Shown: positions 10,401-23,477 of the stretch, piece after piece
Position numbering within the stretch: position 1 is the stretch's first letter
How the letters are laid out: every line of letters begins with the position of its first letter
The notes under the pieces: generated by a model
The model's input: only the letters and a program-made list of their open reading frames with translations
What the model was told of the DNA's origin: nothing
Database searches by the model: none
Translations under genes and position numbers: made by a program
Source of the DNA: Rhizopus sp. PT2906
Taxonomy: Eukaryota; Mucoromycota; Mucoromycetes; Mucorales; Rhizopodaceae
Direction of reading: 5' to 3'
Length of the DNA: 64,000 nucleotides
NCBI GenBank assembly: GCA_025529335.1
Contig: JAMYHX010000005.1
Span: 186,001 to 250,000, forward strand

Positions 10401-13400
10401 CACTCCATGTAACTTTTTTTCATCTTGATTACATACTCGTCTTTGCTTGCCTAATGGCTCCTCTTGAGTAATCCCGGTCGATGATCCTTTTCCTGATAAA
10501 TAAGCAAAGCTCTTCTTTATTCTGCTACGGACCTTGGGGTATCGCTTGTCAATTTCATCTTCTTCAGGTAACATGGTGTTTTCAAATGATTTTTCAAAGA
10601 CTTCAAATGGATTGTATAACCGATAGTTTGGTGTTGAACTTGCATGATTTATATCACCAAAAATATCATCTAAACTAATAGACATTTGTGCTCGAGCGAT
10701 AATAGGGTCCAGGGATGCATGGATGTCTTGTAGGTCACACTTTAGTTGAGATACTAGGCCATCAAAATACCATGGTGTCAAATTAATCTGGCGTGAAAAC
10801 TTTCGAACGCTTGGACTTTCCCATTTAGACGCCTGTTCAAGGATACATATGAGTAGAGAAGCGATCATCTTAAACTCATCTTCCAATTTAGATTTCCTAG
10901 TCGAGATACTTGGAGGTATATATGAAATGGATGTTTCGATTAGATAGTCGCAGATGCTTTGCTTGAATGACCTATAGATGACTTCATAAATGTGCTGCAC
11001 TTCAAGTTTACTGTAGGTCCATATATCAATGCAAAGCCTATAACCTCCGTGATGTCCATTTACTTGCTCAAAGTCAAAACTGAAGCAATCCTTAAGCGCC
11101 TTTAACGTCAATCGTTGTCGCTTACTTAAGGTGGATGTATCATTATCGAATACGGTTTTTGAAAAAACGATGCCATTATCGTCAGTGACTGTTAGGCATA
11201 TTCCTGCAATGCCTTCACCTACTCTTTGCTCAAATGGCAGATATGTACCAGGCGCTCGATTTAAGTAATTATAATAAAACGTCAAGCTTAAGTAAGACCA
11301 CTCTTCTGCCAACCCGGTTTTGCTTGTATCCTCACTCTTGGCATGGTATGAATCACCTAATCCAGAGCAACCGCCATAGCGCAGGATATGGTGTCTCTTC
11401 ACCGTGCTCGCAAGATAGTTTGAATGGAGCGAATGTAGAGAAGGGTATGTTAATATGTTCTTTCGCAAGATCTTTAGAAACAGAGACATGTTGCTCACCA
11501 AACTGGGGATGCAAAGTTGTTCCTGCAATGCTGGCTCTCGTTCAACCGGTAAGATGAAGTCAACATCTGCACGAGATAGTCTGGTTGTAGGATTGCGTAT
11601 AAGAAATTGCTGAACTTCTTTCAAGGTAATTTCTGATGTGATTCTTGACTCAATCATTTCCACAAGGCCTTCGATGATATAGGAATCAGCCTCAACACCA
11701 TAAACTTCAAGAACAAGCTCTCGACCTTCGTACTGTTTACTCAATTTCTTCCCATTAGCTGGTGATGAAGCAGATGTTCCTATGTCTGTCGAACTTGGGC
11801 TATTTTTTGGACTTGACTGTTGACGATCGCTAGTAATGCTTCCTTGTGGAGAAGGCTTTGGATAAATGTAGGATGGGTGGCGAGTTCTCGTATGCGAGGT
11901 GCTTAATATGCTATTATCAGGATTGTTGATAAGAGATGTGCCATAAATAGATTCAGGCTGACTAAGTAAACCATCTTCTGCTGCATAAATGGAAGGTTCT
12001 ATGGCACTATCAGTTATCATCGTATTGACCTCTGAAAGCAAACAATAGACGACAGAGTTTTTGTGTGAAATGACAAACATTCCAGGCTTGTTTTTCACAA
12101 GGAAAGGCAATAATGTGTCTGTCATGAGTTTGTTTAAAGCCGCGTTGGGCTGTAGTCTCCAATGTAATGGAAATCGCTTGGTGAATACGATATCACATTT
12201 AAATTGGCCAGGCACAAACTTTCTTGGCGGTGAAACGCTAGCTTCTTCTCCTGAAGTTGATAATATATCCACCAAATTATCATTTGTACCGGTTGTAGGG
12301 TCTTCATCTTCTTCCGAACTCTCTTCTTCCGATGAATACAGTTGCTTTTCACCTTCAACTGGGGCAATGAGATATTTGCTATTTAATGAATTACAATCTA
12401 GTTTTATACATTTTGAGCGGTGTAAAAAAATTCATACCTGCAAATACGAGAGTCATGCAAATGTTGTAAAAGAATAAGCCTATTCGTCCGCTCCATAACT
12501 TCATTCACCATTGACTTTGTAATGCGAATGATGCCAGATCTGTTTACTGACTGTTGAACCTTGGAATAAAAGTATATTTGAACACTATGTGCTTGAGGGA
12601 TTAACAGCAACCAATAGAGCTGTGGATGGACGGGTTCTTGCTTCACTATTTGCCTTGAATTCTCCTCTGATGTTTCTGGTTCTAGGATACTTATCCCTAA
12701 ACCTTCACAGTATTCATCATTGCTTCGATCATCATCATCACCTTGTCTTTCTCTTCTTATACTAGTAGTTATGTTTAAGCCATCACCATCAAACACATCG
12801 CCTTCTTCATCCATATTATGCTGAAGCGATATATGCATAGGTTCAGACTCATTATCACTAGCATAAAAGCAATCTCCTACACGAATTAATCGATACGGTG
12901 TATTATTTTGTTTCTCGATTTCTTCAAAGAAGATACGACGACTTTCCTTTTGATTTTTAACAAATGCAAGAGGAATGAACATAGTCGTAGGAAAATCAAC
13001 AAATGGGTTCTTCTTTTTCAACTGTGCTTCAATATAACGAATAACGTTTTCTGTTATAGGGCCAGATCTTAATAATCCATGCATGATCTCTTCAGTAAAC
13101 AGCCAAGTTAATCTAGCTTCAGTTTCAACAAGGGCATCTTGTTTATCTTGGCCAAGTGATGGTAATCTTGCTCGATGAGCCTTGTCATCATCCAAGAATG
13201 ACCTAATTTCATGACTATTGAGCTTAACAACGTATACATTGATTGTAGGCAAAATATAATATGATACTTACGTCTGATGTTGAGTTGCATTATCAGCAGG
13301 ACAGTCAGATAAATGTGATAGTATAGTATTTGGTGGATCATATTCTGACTGTGGAAGCGTTATACAAACCAGATGGAGAGTAGCAGTTGTACCATCAGCA

Positions 13401-16400
13401 GAGACTATAGGTGAGTATTCTGTGCCAATATATTTTGGTTCAAAGTTATAGGGCGTTCCGTCATCTAATTTGCCCACATACAAGGAAGGAAGGGTGTTCA
13501 AGGGGAACGTAATTTCTGTAAACCCAGTCCCATCGGGTAATGGCTTGCGAAGGGTGCAATCAAGTCGAACAAAAAGTGGATTCTGAGCACACATCACAAC
13601 GTCTGCCAGGTTACTTGGCTTTTCCCCTGATGACAATGATAGACCAAGCTTCTGTCCCACCTTTGCAAATGGAGGTCTATAGCAGTACATGTTTGTCCAT
13701 TCTGAATTTGAGATAATAACTGGCTCAAAATAGTGTCCAAGGACTGATATAAACCGCTGGTTGATTGATACAAGCTCTTCTTCATTAATCCTTGAATGTC
13801 TGTTTAATAACGTCTGTACATTCAAATAGCCAGTGAGGTCTATGTCTAAATTTGACTCATCGCAAATCTCTAGCACCTTCTCAAAGTCTTCAGAATCGAC
13901 AGCTCTTCCATGTAAAAGACAGGTGAATACAGACTTTACAAAGCTTCTAGAATAGATTTGTGTAATGCTTTGCATTAATCGAAGAGTTCTATCCGACAAA
14001 GGTTCCGCTGGCAATGTCGTCAGAAGTTGTCCTCTAAGAAGACTTGGTCTTAACGTAGAACCCAAACTCTCTATCCACTCCTTTGAAGATGCAGGGTTTA
14101 TAGGCTGGATTTTTACTTGATAACTGGTACTTAGCGGATTACTGCTATTTCTCGAAATCTGTCGATGGCATTCAAAGATCATCAAACTGATTCTATCGAG
14201 TGGATGTTGCTGCCTATCCTGGTTTAACTTGGATTCAAAGTGACTTAAGCCCTTTACGACTGCATCCAATCGAGGCATCAGTATCAAAACAAAGGCTGAA
14301 GGATCAAATGTTTTGATAAAGCATCGAAGATCACGAAAGTTTTGCGCTACAAACAGTGTGCTTTGAGTGGCAGCCATTTCACTTGTTTCTATTAAATCTT
14401 TGATTAGGTTGACATAAAAGTCATCACCATTTGCCTTGTTTAAAGAAAGAGTTCTGTCAGCTATAGCAAACAAAGATTGTTCAACATAATAATGAAGTAA
14501 AGCAATATCTCGTAACACAGGGCGTAGCTTTGAGATGTTGTCTCTTTCATTGAAGAATAGCGAATCTGGTCTTGGACATGCGCATACTGTATTTTTCTCA
14601 CTGTTCCAGTCTAAAGGCGTTGATGAATTTAACGAGTGCAGAGAATTGGCAAGTGGAGATCCAAGTGGGCTGAATCTAGAAGCTGTACGTGTTCTGGTGC
14701 CAGTTGGGTTACGTCTTCCGTTTCCAAATGCATTATCGTGTTCAAGTATCGGATATGTTTGCTGTGTGTATGTGTTACTAGAATTTGTTGTTAAACTAGC
14801 TACTGAAGATGGGTCCCCAGCCTCCAAAGGATGATAATGTCTTTCATAATTCGGACAGGAGTAAGTAGCAATAAGCAAAGAGCCCAAGCGAAGCACAGAT
14901 GAGATATTAAACAACGACGATTTCTGTATCCATTTAGTAACGTTTCTAAAGTCATCTTCCTGTTCTAAGCGATCCACTAACGCATTACCAACAGTTGTGA
15001 ATATGCTTTGACCAAAAGCATAGAGAATATCAAACGTGATTAATGGTGTAATAGTGCTTTTATCCTTCTCAAATACTTCGTTTTGTAAAGCTTCTTGCGG
15101 TTTAAACGTGCTCTCATTTGACCATGGTTCAACCCATACTTCAGTGGTAATGGCCTTTTTATAGTTATCCTTCCAAATGAAATACTGAGCTGAATAAACT
15201 GATTGATTTGGTGTAGTGATTTCTTTATAAAAATGACCAAACGACTTATTAAAAGAGAGCGTATTCCATTTCTAAATAAAGGGGTTAACATCAACAAGCT
15301 ATTGTTATAGGTATTCTTTTTTTTTTTTTTTTTTTTTTTTTTACATTTTCTGTTCTATTAAGCACGATGTATTCAAATGCCAAATCTATTAATGGAGTCA
15401 GCGCCTTGTTGTGAGACCCTATATCATTGTGAACATCTTGTATATCCCAATGCCAGGTTGTCTGCTGCAAATAGTTCCTAACAATGAACTCTCCAGTCAA
15501 TATAAATGCTGGGTTAATAAACCATAGTGGTTTAGTTGATTTGTTGTCCTGATCGCCATTTTGCCTAGATGCAAGATGTAGAGTATCACGTAAAAGCAAG
15601 TCAGAGAGTGGACGCATGGTGATGATGTTTGAAAACGATGCATCAAAAGTTTGATCTGTGTTTATAGCATCATATACAGGCTCGCTTACTCTTGAATCCA
15701 TAACAGAGGCTTTATCGTCTTGCTTGCAGTTTAACATGTTCAAGATGGTGTCAACAGTCAGCTTACGAGAGCTTACATCCATATTGAAAAACATAAACTT
15801 TAAGCATACAAGTCTATCGGTCTCTCGTAACACTCGTAATTCACAAAATTGAGGAGTAGCGTGCTTAGGACTGGTATTATAGTTCTCTATTGACTGATGT
15901 GAAGCAAATGGTTCATTTGAGTTGAGTACTTTTATATATGTTTGTCGATCATCACTCATAAAGCTTGACCATTTCTCCAATTTTGCATACATTTGAAAAA
16001 GAGTCAGTTCAGTTTCGTCATATTCTATATTGTCCTCCATATAAAAGTTCATAAAATCTGATAAAGAGGGCGGTTGATAGATAATTAAATTGACAGATAC
16101 TTCATCATACCAACACATGTTGAAGGCACGAATATCTGATCGGTCAAGCTTTGCCCAAAGTGTACTAAACTTGGCCAAATGGTTCAGCTGCTGTGCTGAT
16201 TGTTCCGGATTATTGTGTTGGGACTTTTCTGCCTGATTAAACTGTAATAGCTGCTTTAACATACTATCTGAATCAGCAAGCCTTTCAAGAAGTCGTTTCA
16301 TCTTGCCAACTTTAATAAAGCCTGGTGCACTTGACAAATCCATGGTAGTCTTTGCTCCTTGTACAGCCAACATTTGTGTTCTTCTTTGAAAGGAATCCCA

Positions 16401-19097
16401 ATTATGCAGCATGTGAGAGAAGGATGTTGTTGCTCTCACAAGAATTTCTGCCTTTGGTGCGCGCATACAGTTAAAAATGCTGTCAATGTTCTCTGAGCTC
16501 GGTTCTTCAGGGATATGAACCATTTTTTCTTGATTTACAGAGATGCTTTTCAAGTATCTTCGTAAAAAGGAAGTCCATAGTGACTTTATCCTGTACTCAA
16601 CTGTTATTTGAGGCTGCCAGCGCAAGATGAGCACAATGACCACACGCTCCTTTTTTTGGAAATTGTCTGCCGTTTCTGCTATATTTGCCGCCTGCAGGTT
16701 ATTATTCCCTGCAGATTTGACTGTAGATTTGGAGTATTCATCAAATAAAGAGACAGAGTGTAGTATAAAACCTTGCCGAAGCCTTGCCCGCATAAAATGC
16801 CAGCATTCTGTGGGTAGAAAATATTCTTTATATTTCAATAATCCCATATCTTCATTGATAGGCGCCGCAAAGGGGTCCCAGGGGAATACTCTTTGATAAG
16901 CTGATTCGTTCCTAGCGACATTGTGTGCTTCATCATTCACTTCTGATTCGACATTATCACTCTTCTTGTTCTTTCTAACCATGAGTCGTGTCGTGTTCAC
17001 CTTATCTAAGGAGATCTCATTTAAGAGTAGTTTGTGATGATAAAAATTGGGCGAGTTAGAAGGTGAGTTTGCTATATCTTTCAATATCGGCAGACAGTCA
17101 TCAGCAAATATAAAGCTACCATTGGTAGCACTTGTTACAAATTGTAGTATTTCATTATCAGGAATAAAGCCAAAGTTTAATCCAGGGAAAAAGCTTGTGG
17201 CCTGTCCTATTTGAATAACACTGCATGAAACATCTTCGCTTGTTAGCTGACGAATAGCCGTCTCATCAGCTACATTTGATTTCACGACACCATCCGTGAT
17301 CAATATGATCGATCGCTTACCCCGCTTGGGTACTAATTCTAATGCGAACAGACCTGCACGCAATATATAAGATAGAGTACTTCCTGTCTTTCCAACTCCC
17401 CAAACGTCTTTCTTATTATGATCCTTGGACGTTGATCGCTTATGTGATACTATACTAGAACTAGCAGCACTAGTAACAGATGCTGTGGCGCTAGTCGTGT
17501 TGTGAGTAACGGATGTGTTGGCTGAAGGTATATTACCAAGCAATCCTGAAGAGTGCTGTCGATAATGGGATCGATGATGGCTATGATGACGATGATGACG
17601 GCTGTGGTGAGAAGGACTACTTGAATTTTTGATATTGCTGCTTGCTTCAGATCTCTGTTGGTTAAATTCTTTGGTACTCGCTTGAGTTGCATTTTGCTTT
17701 GATGACTGCGGCTGTTGAGACTGTGAATCTCGTGTGGATATGTTGTAGCTTGAACTTGTATTGTCTTCTACTGCCTGTGAGTGATCTCCCCGTACGTCAA
17801 GTTCATATCCTAACTTTGATCTTTTTATAGTCAACTTCTTTCTAAATTTGCCCAAATCCATTATAAAACTATCAATTGCATCATGTAACACTTTCAGCAC
17901 ACAAGTTACGTTGCTTATCGACACTTGTACATTTTGGATTAACACTCGCATAGTAGGGTATTCTGCCAATATGGGTATCACATTCATGTTGGATCCAAAC
18001 TGAGAGCACTCTGCGATAACAGTAATGTAGAGGGTATGTTCAATCTATAATAAAGTCAGATTATATTGTCGATCTACACCTAATCATACCATTATAGGTG
18101 AACCATCTGTTATATCCAAAGAAAATGGCTGTACTAATCCCAGAATGACATTTTCTAGCCTATTCTATTTGTTTAGTTGCGTGATACAGGGCCACTACGG
18201 ACCTACACTTCATATGCATTCTTCATCATCACTTTTCCAGTACTTGTTTCTATAGTAGCTAAACTAGAGCTTAAATCAACCATAAAGACCATGTGTTGCT
18301 CCTTTGTAATCGCTAGGAACTTTGTACGAGGCGTTAAGATATACATTTTGTTATTTGTATCATTGTTGGCCAAAGGTAACAATTGACTGGAGATAACTGG
18401 TGGAGTTAATGTTCCTTCTGTAGCTGGAGATACTGCGACTGTAGTAGGAGGTGATGTATAATAGCCTTCTTTCGGTTCCTTCCGTTTCCTTTCCCAGATA
18501 GGTTTGGCGTTTCCTGAAAGATACAAGACTTGATACTCCTAATTTTGTTGTCAACAAAAGGCAGTAGAACCACAAGAACAAGCTTACATTGTAATTACTT
18601 GTTGTTAAAGGACAGAAGAGATGCTCTAAAAGCCATAGGGAGATTTCATTACGGGTGGTATATAAGCTGGTATTTCGCAGTAATACTGCAGTTCTTGCTT
18701 CGATAACCTAGAAAATGGTTCAGCTTTTTATGACTGGACAGAGTAGTTAAGGAACCTTTGTATCAGCCGAGAAAGGTAACACGCTTTGTTGATTATGACT
18801 AAAGTATAACTGATGAGAGAAATGTGATAATAATAGTAAAAGTACTTTAGGTACCTTTCCATCAACAAGTAATAATTGGTTGTGCGAATTAAGAATGAAG
18901 AAGGGGTATACAACAAAGTAAAAGAAATACACTGAATCGGATTAAGAAATCGTAGTCGTAGTTAATATTTATTAAAGCATACAATCATTATACGACAACA
19001 GTTGCCATTTTATCAAAGCATCTTGCCAAGAAGGATTCACATAATATTCGTCTGCTTCATTCCTTAGTTTAGCATCAGAAGGCGAACCCAAGATCAT
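7421..19097 (-). CDS. SZT2: SZT2-like protein (KICSTOR subunit family), 3,718 aa
   Basis: Ten exons (19097-18983, 18931-18756, 18707-18599, 18513-18209, 18164-18090, 18044-15345, 15271-13272, 13202-12438, 12378-7914, 7867-7421) total 11,157 nt with consistent phases. In animals SZT2 scaffolds KICSTOR, which recruits GATOR1 to lysosomes to restrain TORC1. Collinear matches with SZT2 include FLAITKEQHMVFMVDLSSSL (FLAWQYRFVIELDLSPSTG in human), a vWA-like RSIILITDGV near residue 505, LNFGFIPDNEILQFV, RLRQGFILHSVSL, WSSFMSDDRQTYIKVL and TTEVWVEPW. Low-complexity inserts are fungal-specific: a His/Ser/Arg-rich tract near residue 400 and several Ser-rich loops. Human SZT2 is about 3,430 residues, so the length fits. 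The start ATG is inferred. The exon 4 donor (GTGTAG) is weak, and the exon 6-7 intron holds a 26-base homopolymer. Confidence 0.85.
15317..15342. repeat. T26 homopolymer inside an SZT2 intron
   Basis: Twenty-six T on the plus strand (A on the coding strand) sit directly after the GT donor of the intron at 15344-15272. Confidence 0.9.
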
Positions 19098-19644
19098 CTT
19101 TCTTTGCAATATTAATCATAACCGTGATTCTTTATTCATTAGTCTTCTAGTTAAGTACACAACAGTAGAGAAATATCCAGCAAAAAAAGATAAAATAGTT
19201 TATAACTCTGAAAATAAGAGTGCAATAAATCAATGATGTAGGCTTATGTACGAAATATAGTGGTTATATTACGTCAAAGGGTGTCATCCTCTTTAAGAGT
19301 AGAGAAATAAGACAATCTCTCTTTTCTTTTTATAAAGAAAAAAGATAAAGCTCATTTTATGCAGAATAAAGAAAAAAATATATATATAAAAGTTGTCTAC
19401 GTCATTCAGATGTAATATGAACAATGCAGTAAAGATGACAAGTGTTAAGCATAGGCAAAAAAAAAAGAGTTCTAGTATTTATTAGGGGTACGGGTGTCAT
19501 ATATCAAGTTACGTTACTCTCGTGATACAAAGGGTACGATTATAAGCACAGACAGCTGCATTTCACATGTTTAAAAAATGAATTAAAATCTCTTCACTTT
19601 TTTTTTTTTAATTCTTTTTCTTTTTCTTTTAATAAAATATAAAA
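19098..19644. promoter_or_regulatory. Divergent intergenic region between SZT2 and the RRM gene
   Basis: The two genes are transcribed away from each other, so both promoters lie in these 547 bases. The segment is AT-rich with poly-pyrimidine runs just before the RRM start. I see no defined factor site and no other gene. Confidence 0.4.
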
Positions 19645-20770
19645 ATGTCAAACAAGTGGTCTATTGCTGTAAGTAGTAAAGAGATACATCATCACGCGTT
19701 ATTCATTCCCCTTCTTTAAAGATTCCCGAAACACCTTCTCCAAACTATGTTATTGTCAAGAACATCTCACTTCAATCTACTGAACAAACAGGTAAGCATA
19801 TGATATTCACTTGGTGACGAAAGGTTATTTATATTTAATATTCAGTCAAGGAGTTCTTTTTATTCTGTGGTAAAATCAAAGAATTTGAATTAAAGATGTA
19901 TGTATAAACCTCATACATGTTTTGCGTATATTTAACATGTTATTTAGTGATCAAGATGACGATAAGCACCAGATTGCCTTGATTCACTTTGAACGTGAAT
20001 CTGCTGCTAAAACCGCTACTCTCTTGAGCAATGGTAATGTAATCAAACTATATGTCATAAAGATAAATTAACATATAATATATCTTATTAGCCTTAATCG
20101 ATGATAGTCATATCGTCGCTTCTCCTTACTTTGATATTCCTGCTTCTGAAAACGAAAAGGCTGTTGATACAACTGAACATGATGAAACACAAGAAACAAA
20201 ACCTAAATCACGTATTGCTGCTGAAATTTTAGCAAATGGTTACATGCTTCAAGATCACGTCGTTGCCAAAGGGCTTGAATACGACAACAAATATAACCTC
20301 TCTTCGCGTTTGACTGGTTTCTTGAACACCTTACAAACAAATGGTATTTTTTTTTTTATTTCTCTTACAAAATAATGATGATGTATATGTTACCTAACCT
20401 TAACTATGTTTTTAGTCAAACAATTCGATGAAAAGTATCGTATCTGGGACAACGTCATGAACATTGACCAAAAATACAAGATCAGTGAAAAGGCACAAAA
20501 TGCAGCTCAAACCGCTCAACACCGAGCCCAAGCTGCTCTTCAGACTCCTACAGGTCAAAAGGTTCACGAACTTGCCAATCAAACATTAGCTCAAATTGCT
20601 GCTGTTCATTATGAAGCCAAGAAGATTCAGGTAAGAAAAAGTTGAGTGAGCATGAAACACTTGGACCCGCTTTATCTAAAATTGGTATACCATGTTCATA
20701 GGGTGAAAAGTTAAAGAGTAATCATCCCGAGTCGACTTCTTCTACTGCTGAAAAGCCTGCTGCACAATAA
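19645..20770 (+). CDS. RRM protein, VIP1-like
   Basis: Seven exons (19645-19668, 19722-19791, 19846-19897, 19948-20033, 20092-20343, 20416-20630, 20702-20770) give 255 residues. An RNA-recognition motif occupies about residues 10-80: YVIVKNISLQSTEQTVKEFF is RNP2 and helix 1, then FFLFCGKIKEFEL and the RNP1-like HQIALIHFERESAA. The central part carries ILANGYMLQDHVVAKGLEYD. The C-terminal half is an Ala/Gln-rich amphipathic helix (residues about 160-235) with a charged tail. The layout matches the fungal VIP1 family (RRM followed by long helices), linked to the actin cytoskeleton in fission yeast. The RNP residues are weakly conserved, so RNA binding is not assured. Confidence 0.85.
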
Positions 20771-22034
20771 TCTCTTGAGTATTCGCTTTTTTTCTTTACT
20801 GTAATAAAAACATATGCTGTTAATGATTCTCTATTAAATTTTGTGGAAACATATGACGCTCTGTAAAACGCGGAACAGAAAGTACAGTCTTTCCGTATCA
20901 CTTGTCGCGTTTGAAGTCTTTGTCTATCTTGGCCATGTTGCTGGGAAGACAGCTGAGAGGAACTTTACACCATCCAAGCTTGCACTTGCTGTGAGGTTTA
21001 AAAAGCTTTTGGAACTAAACAGCTGCTGCTTTCTTTTTATTTTTATTTTTATTTTTATTTTTATTTTTTGGTGGCATTATTATTGTGGGTGGTATGTGCA
21101 ACAGTCGTCATGACCCCATCTTAGGTTATCGTGAAGCTGTTAAGCTTTCAATAGCTACATCGGCCACAGATTTTGTTTACATTGATGCATTGCAAAAGGT
21201 CCTGTTCGTACTACTGAGGGTTCAAGTGAATGATTTGCTTTTTGCCTTGTTCAGTAGTGAAGCTGTGGGATCTTGTTGAATCAAATAGAGTTCTGTTAAT
21301 GATCACAAAAAGGTAGTACGAGAACAGGGCAAACAAATTTGAAAGATGTAATGCTTCAAGTGTGGCTACACGTTTTGGTTTAGGACCACGTCATCATCCC
21401 ATTGGTGTTAGAAGGTAGTTTAAACAGCAACCTCTAATGGTCAGATCATACATCATTTTTTGTAAAGCGAATAAGTCTTGGTAAAGTTTACATTCCCGTG
21501 TATTTTCTAATCTTTGCGCAATGCAGATCAAGGGCCTAAATGCAAGCAGGTTCAACTTGTTGAAAGCATTGCTTATGCACGCATCTTTGTTTTTTACTTA
21601 ATTGTTATCTTTTCCTTTATGATAAATTTCATTTCAACTGTTATTAGTGTCTTTCCTTTGCTTCAATCAACTCCTTGAATTAAGTTAAGTTACTTTTTGC
21701 TTTGGTGCTACTGATAAATGAGGACAGAAAAAAAGAAAAGGCATGCATAAGCGAGTAAAGGATACTACATATTAGAATGGCTATTATGTGATTCCAAGAT
21801 GAGTAAAGCAATTATTTGTTCCTGAATTATCCACTCACAAAAAAAAAAAAAAGATTTATTTAGCATAGAGAAGTTGTTATGGCAATCAGTTTATAAATTT
21901 GGTTATTTGGCAGTTGCTAAAAGTTTTTTTTTTTTTTCATTTATAAGAGAATCAAGCTTCTTCATGTTTTATTATTTAAATAAGCAAATCTATAATACAC
22001 ACCAACGTTTATGTATTCTTGATTAAAGTGGGTT
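20771..22034. other. Intergenic region with a degenerate coding-like patch
   Basis: A (TTTTTA)n tract lies at about 21034-21067. Around it are two coding-like fragments that I cannot identify: GYREAVKLSIATSATDFVYI near 21124-21183, and KFERCNASSVATRFGLGPRH near 21335-21394, followed by stops. Composition here is more GC-balanced than the surroundings, which suggests the relic of a mobile or duplicated gene. The remainder has no visible feature. Confidence 0.3.
21198..21330. repeat. Short imperfect inverted repeat
   Basis: The sequence around 21198-21216 (ggtcctgttcgtactactg) is inverted at about 21312-21330 (ggtagtacgagaacagg) with a two-base gap. A third partial copy lies near 21241-21258. 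Confidence 0.4.
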
Positions 22035-22931
22035 TTATGCATTTGGTTTATAAGAAGAGGAGTAGGGAGGCAACTGTGTACTCGTTTCTATAGCTTCCAT
22101 ATTATCAACTCTAGATTGTTCATTTGGGAAAAAATTTGGAATAAGGCCAAATACCACAAAGCAGATGGCTGTCATTAGTGGATCAAATACATAAAATGCC
22201 CATTCGTTTGAAAGTTGTTGTCCAGCGGCAATAAAACCATATTGAGCAACACGATACACATTTCTAACGATCAATGCTGATGTAGTAATGTAAAGCACGA
22301 GTATTGCCTTTCGCTTAGGATTGTATTGTCCTAATACATGATAGTCAAACTTTGGATTGGAGTGAACATGATTCAAGATAAAACCATAGCATATGAGAAT
22401 GATGAGTTGAAATGCAAGGCCTAGGAACAATAGTATGAGAGCAGCAGTTCTTGATGAAGCGTTAAAGACTAATCCACCACCAGTGGCTTGTAAGATGGCA
22501 GCGACAAGTGTGCTTGCAGTAAAAATTTTCGATATTATATCAGGTTTGTAGTAGAACTTTTCACTTTGTATGTTGGCTAATTTGATGATGTGAACCAAAC
22601 AGCTGTAGTTGGCCAGTGACAAAATGTTGGATGGGATGAGTAAAAAGATTGACATGGCAGTAAATGCCCCTGTCTCTGGATTATTAATAACTTGCAATCG
22701 TAAGGCAAAAGCAACAAGTTCAAAGATAGCCAATGTGGGAACCCTTATCATGAATTTAGGAGTACCTGGACGTCGTCGTATACTGTGCACCAAGTAGAGA
22801 AACAATATAACAAAGACAGCTATTCCAACACAGGCAAGTGGACGAGAAGGCATATAGTGGAACATCGCATAGAGTATATAGTCTTTTTCTTGATCGGCCA
22901 ACATTGGATTGGTATTATTGTTAGATGACAT
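22035..22931 (-). CDS. RTA1-like seven-transmembrane protein
   Basis: This is an intronless 298-residue frame. It has seven hydrophobic helices, the first near residues 36-52 (VGIAVFVILFLYLVHSI) and the last near 253-270. Family motifs include FELVAFALRLQ in helix 2, AILQATGGGLVFNAS in helix 4 and ALIVRNVYRVAQY in helix 6, the latter being the conserved R-x-x-[YF]-R signature of fungal RTA1/RTM1/RSB1 proteins. Members are linked to sphingoid-base translocation and resistance to toxic amphiphiles at the plasma membrane or ER. The N-terminus is short and Asn-rich. The substrate cannot be told from sequence. Confidence 0.88.
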   Translation of the reverse strand: MSSNNNTNPMLADQEKDYILYAMFHYMPSRPLACVGIAVFVILFLYLVHSIRRRPGTPKFMIRVPTLAIFELVAFALRLQVINNPETGAFTAMSIFLLIPSNILSLANYSCLVHIIKLANIQSEKFYYKPDIISKIFTASTLVAAILQATGGGLVFNASSRTAALILLFLGLAFQLIILICYGFILNHVHSNPKFDYHVLGQYNPKRKAILVLYITTSALIVRNVYRVAQYGFIAAGQQLSNEWAFYVFDPLMTAICFVVFGLIPNFFPNEQSRVDNMEAIETSTQLPPYSSSYKPNA

Positions 22932-23477
22932 ATTTTATAAAATGAATAAAGGAAAGGAAACAATCCTTGATCTGTCTATTTATATGATAACCGTTGCCTT
23001 GGCGTTTGTTACACTATGTTTCTTTAAGTGAACAAATATGGTATAATTTCCCCGAAGCAATTCACCCTCAGTTGATAAACGCCACATTTATTCCAGAAAT
23101 AGTATATATTCACCGAAGATCTAAAATGAAGTAGGAGTACAGCTATTTTGCTGTCAAGCTTTATGTATAGATTGTATTATAAAATTGAAAATAATGTAAC
23201 ACCATAGTGTTTTTACTGCGAAAAAGCTGAGCTTCTATCCTCAAATGCCACTCACAAACAAAGGAAAGTTCTGAACATTCAGCAATGTGGCACACCGTGA
23301 GCTTAAAGAAATTCCAGTAAGAAGCGTGAAACAGTAATTTTAAAACTCAATTACAGTTATCAAAATAGTACTTCGTTTGTTTTTACACATTATCACTATT
23401 TTTCTAGTTTGTTTATTCAAAGAAATTAGACAAGTCCTAATTGTTTTTAAAATTTACTCATTTGTTGTCATATTTTT
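22932..23477. other. AT-rich intergenic region
   Basis: This is the upstream region of the RTA1-like gene. I see no gene or repeat until the foldback begins at 23478. Confidence 0.4.

Noticed and set aside
12061..12477. 138-codon plus-strand ORF
   Set aside because: It is the antisense shadow of SZT2 exons 8 and 9.
18360..18581. Minus-strand ORF crossing the SZT2 exon 3-4 intron
   Set aside because: It is an intron read-through in another frame; the SZT2 splice model explains the coding here.
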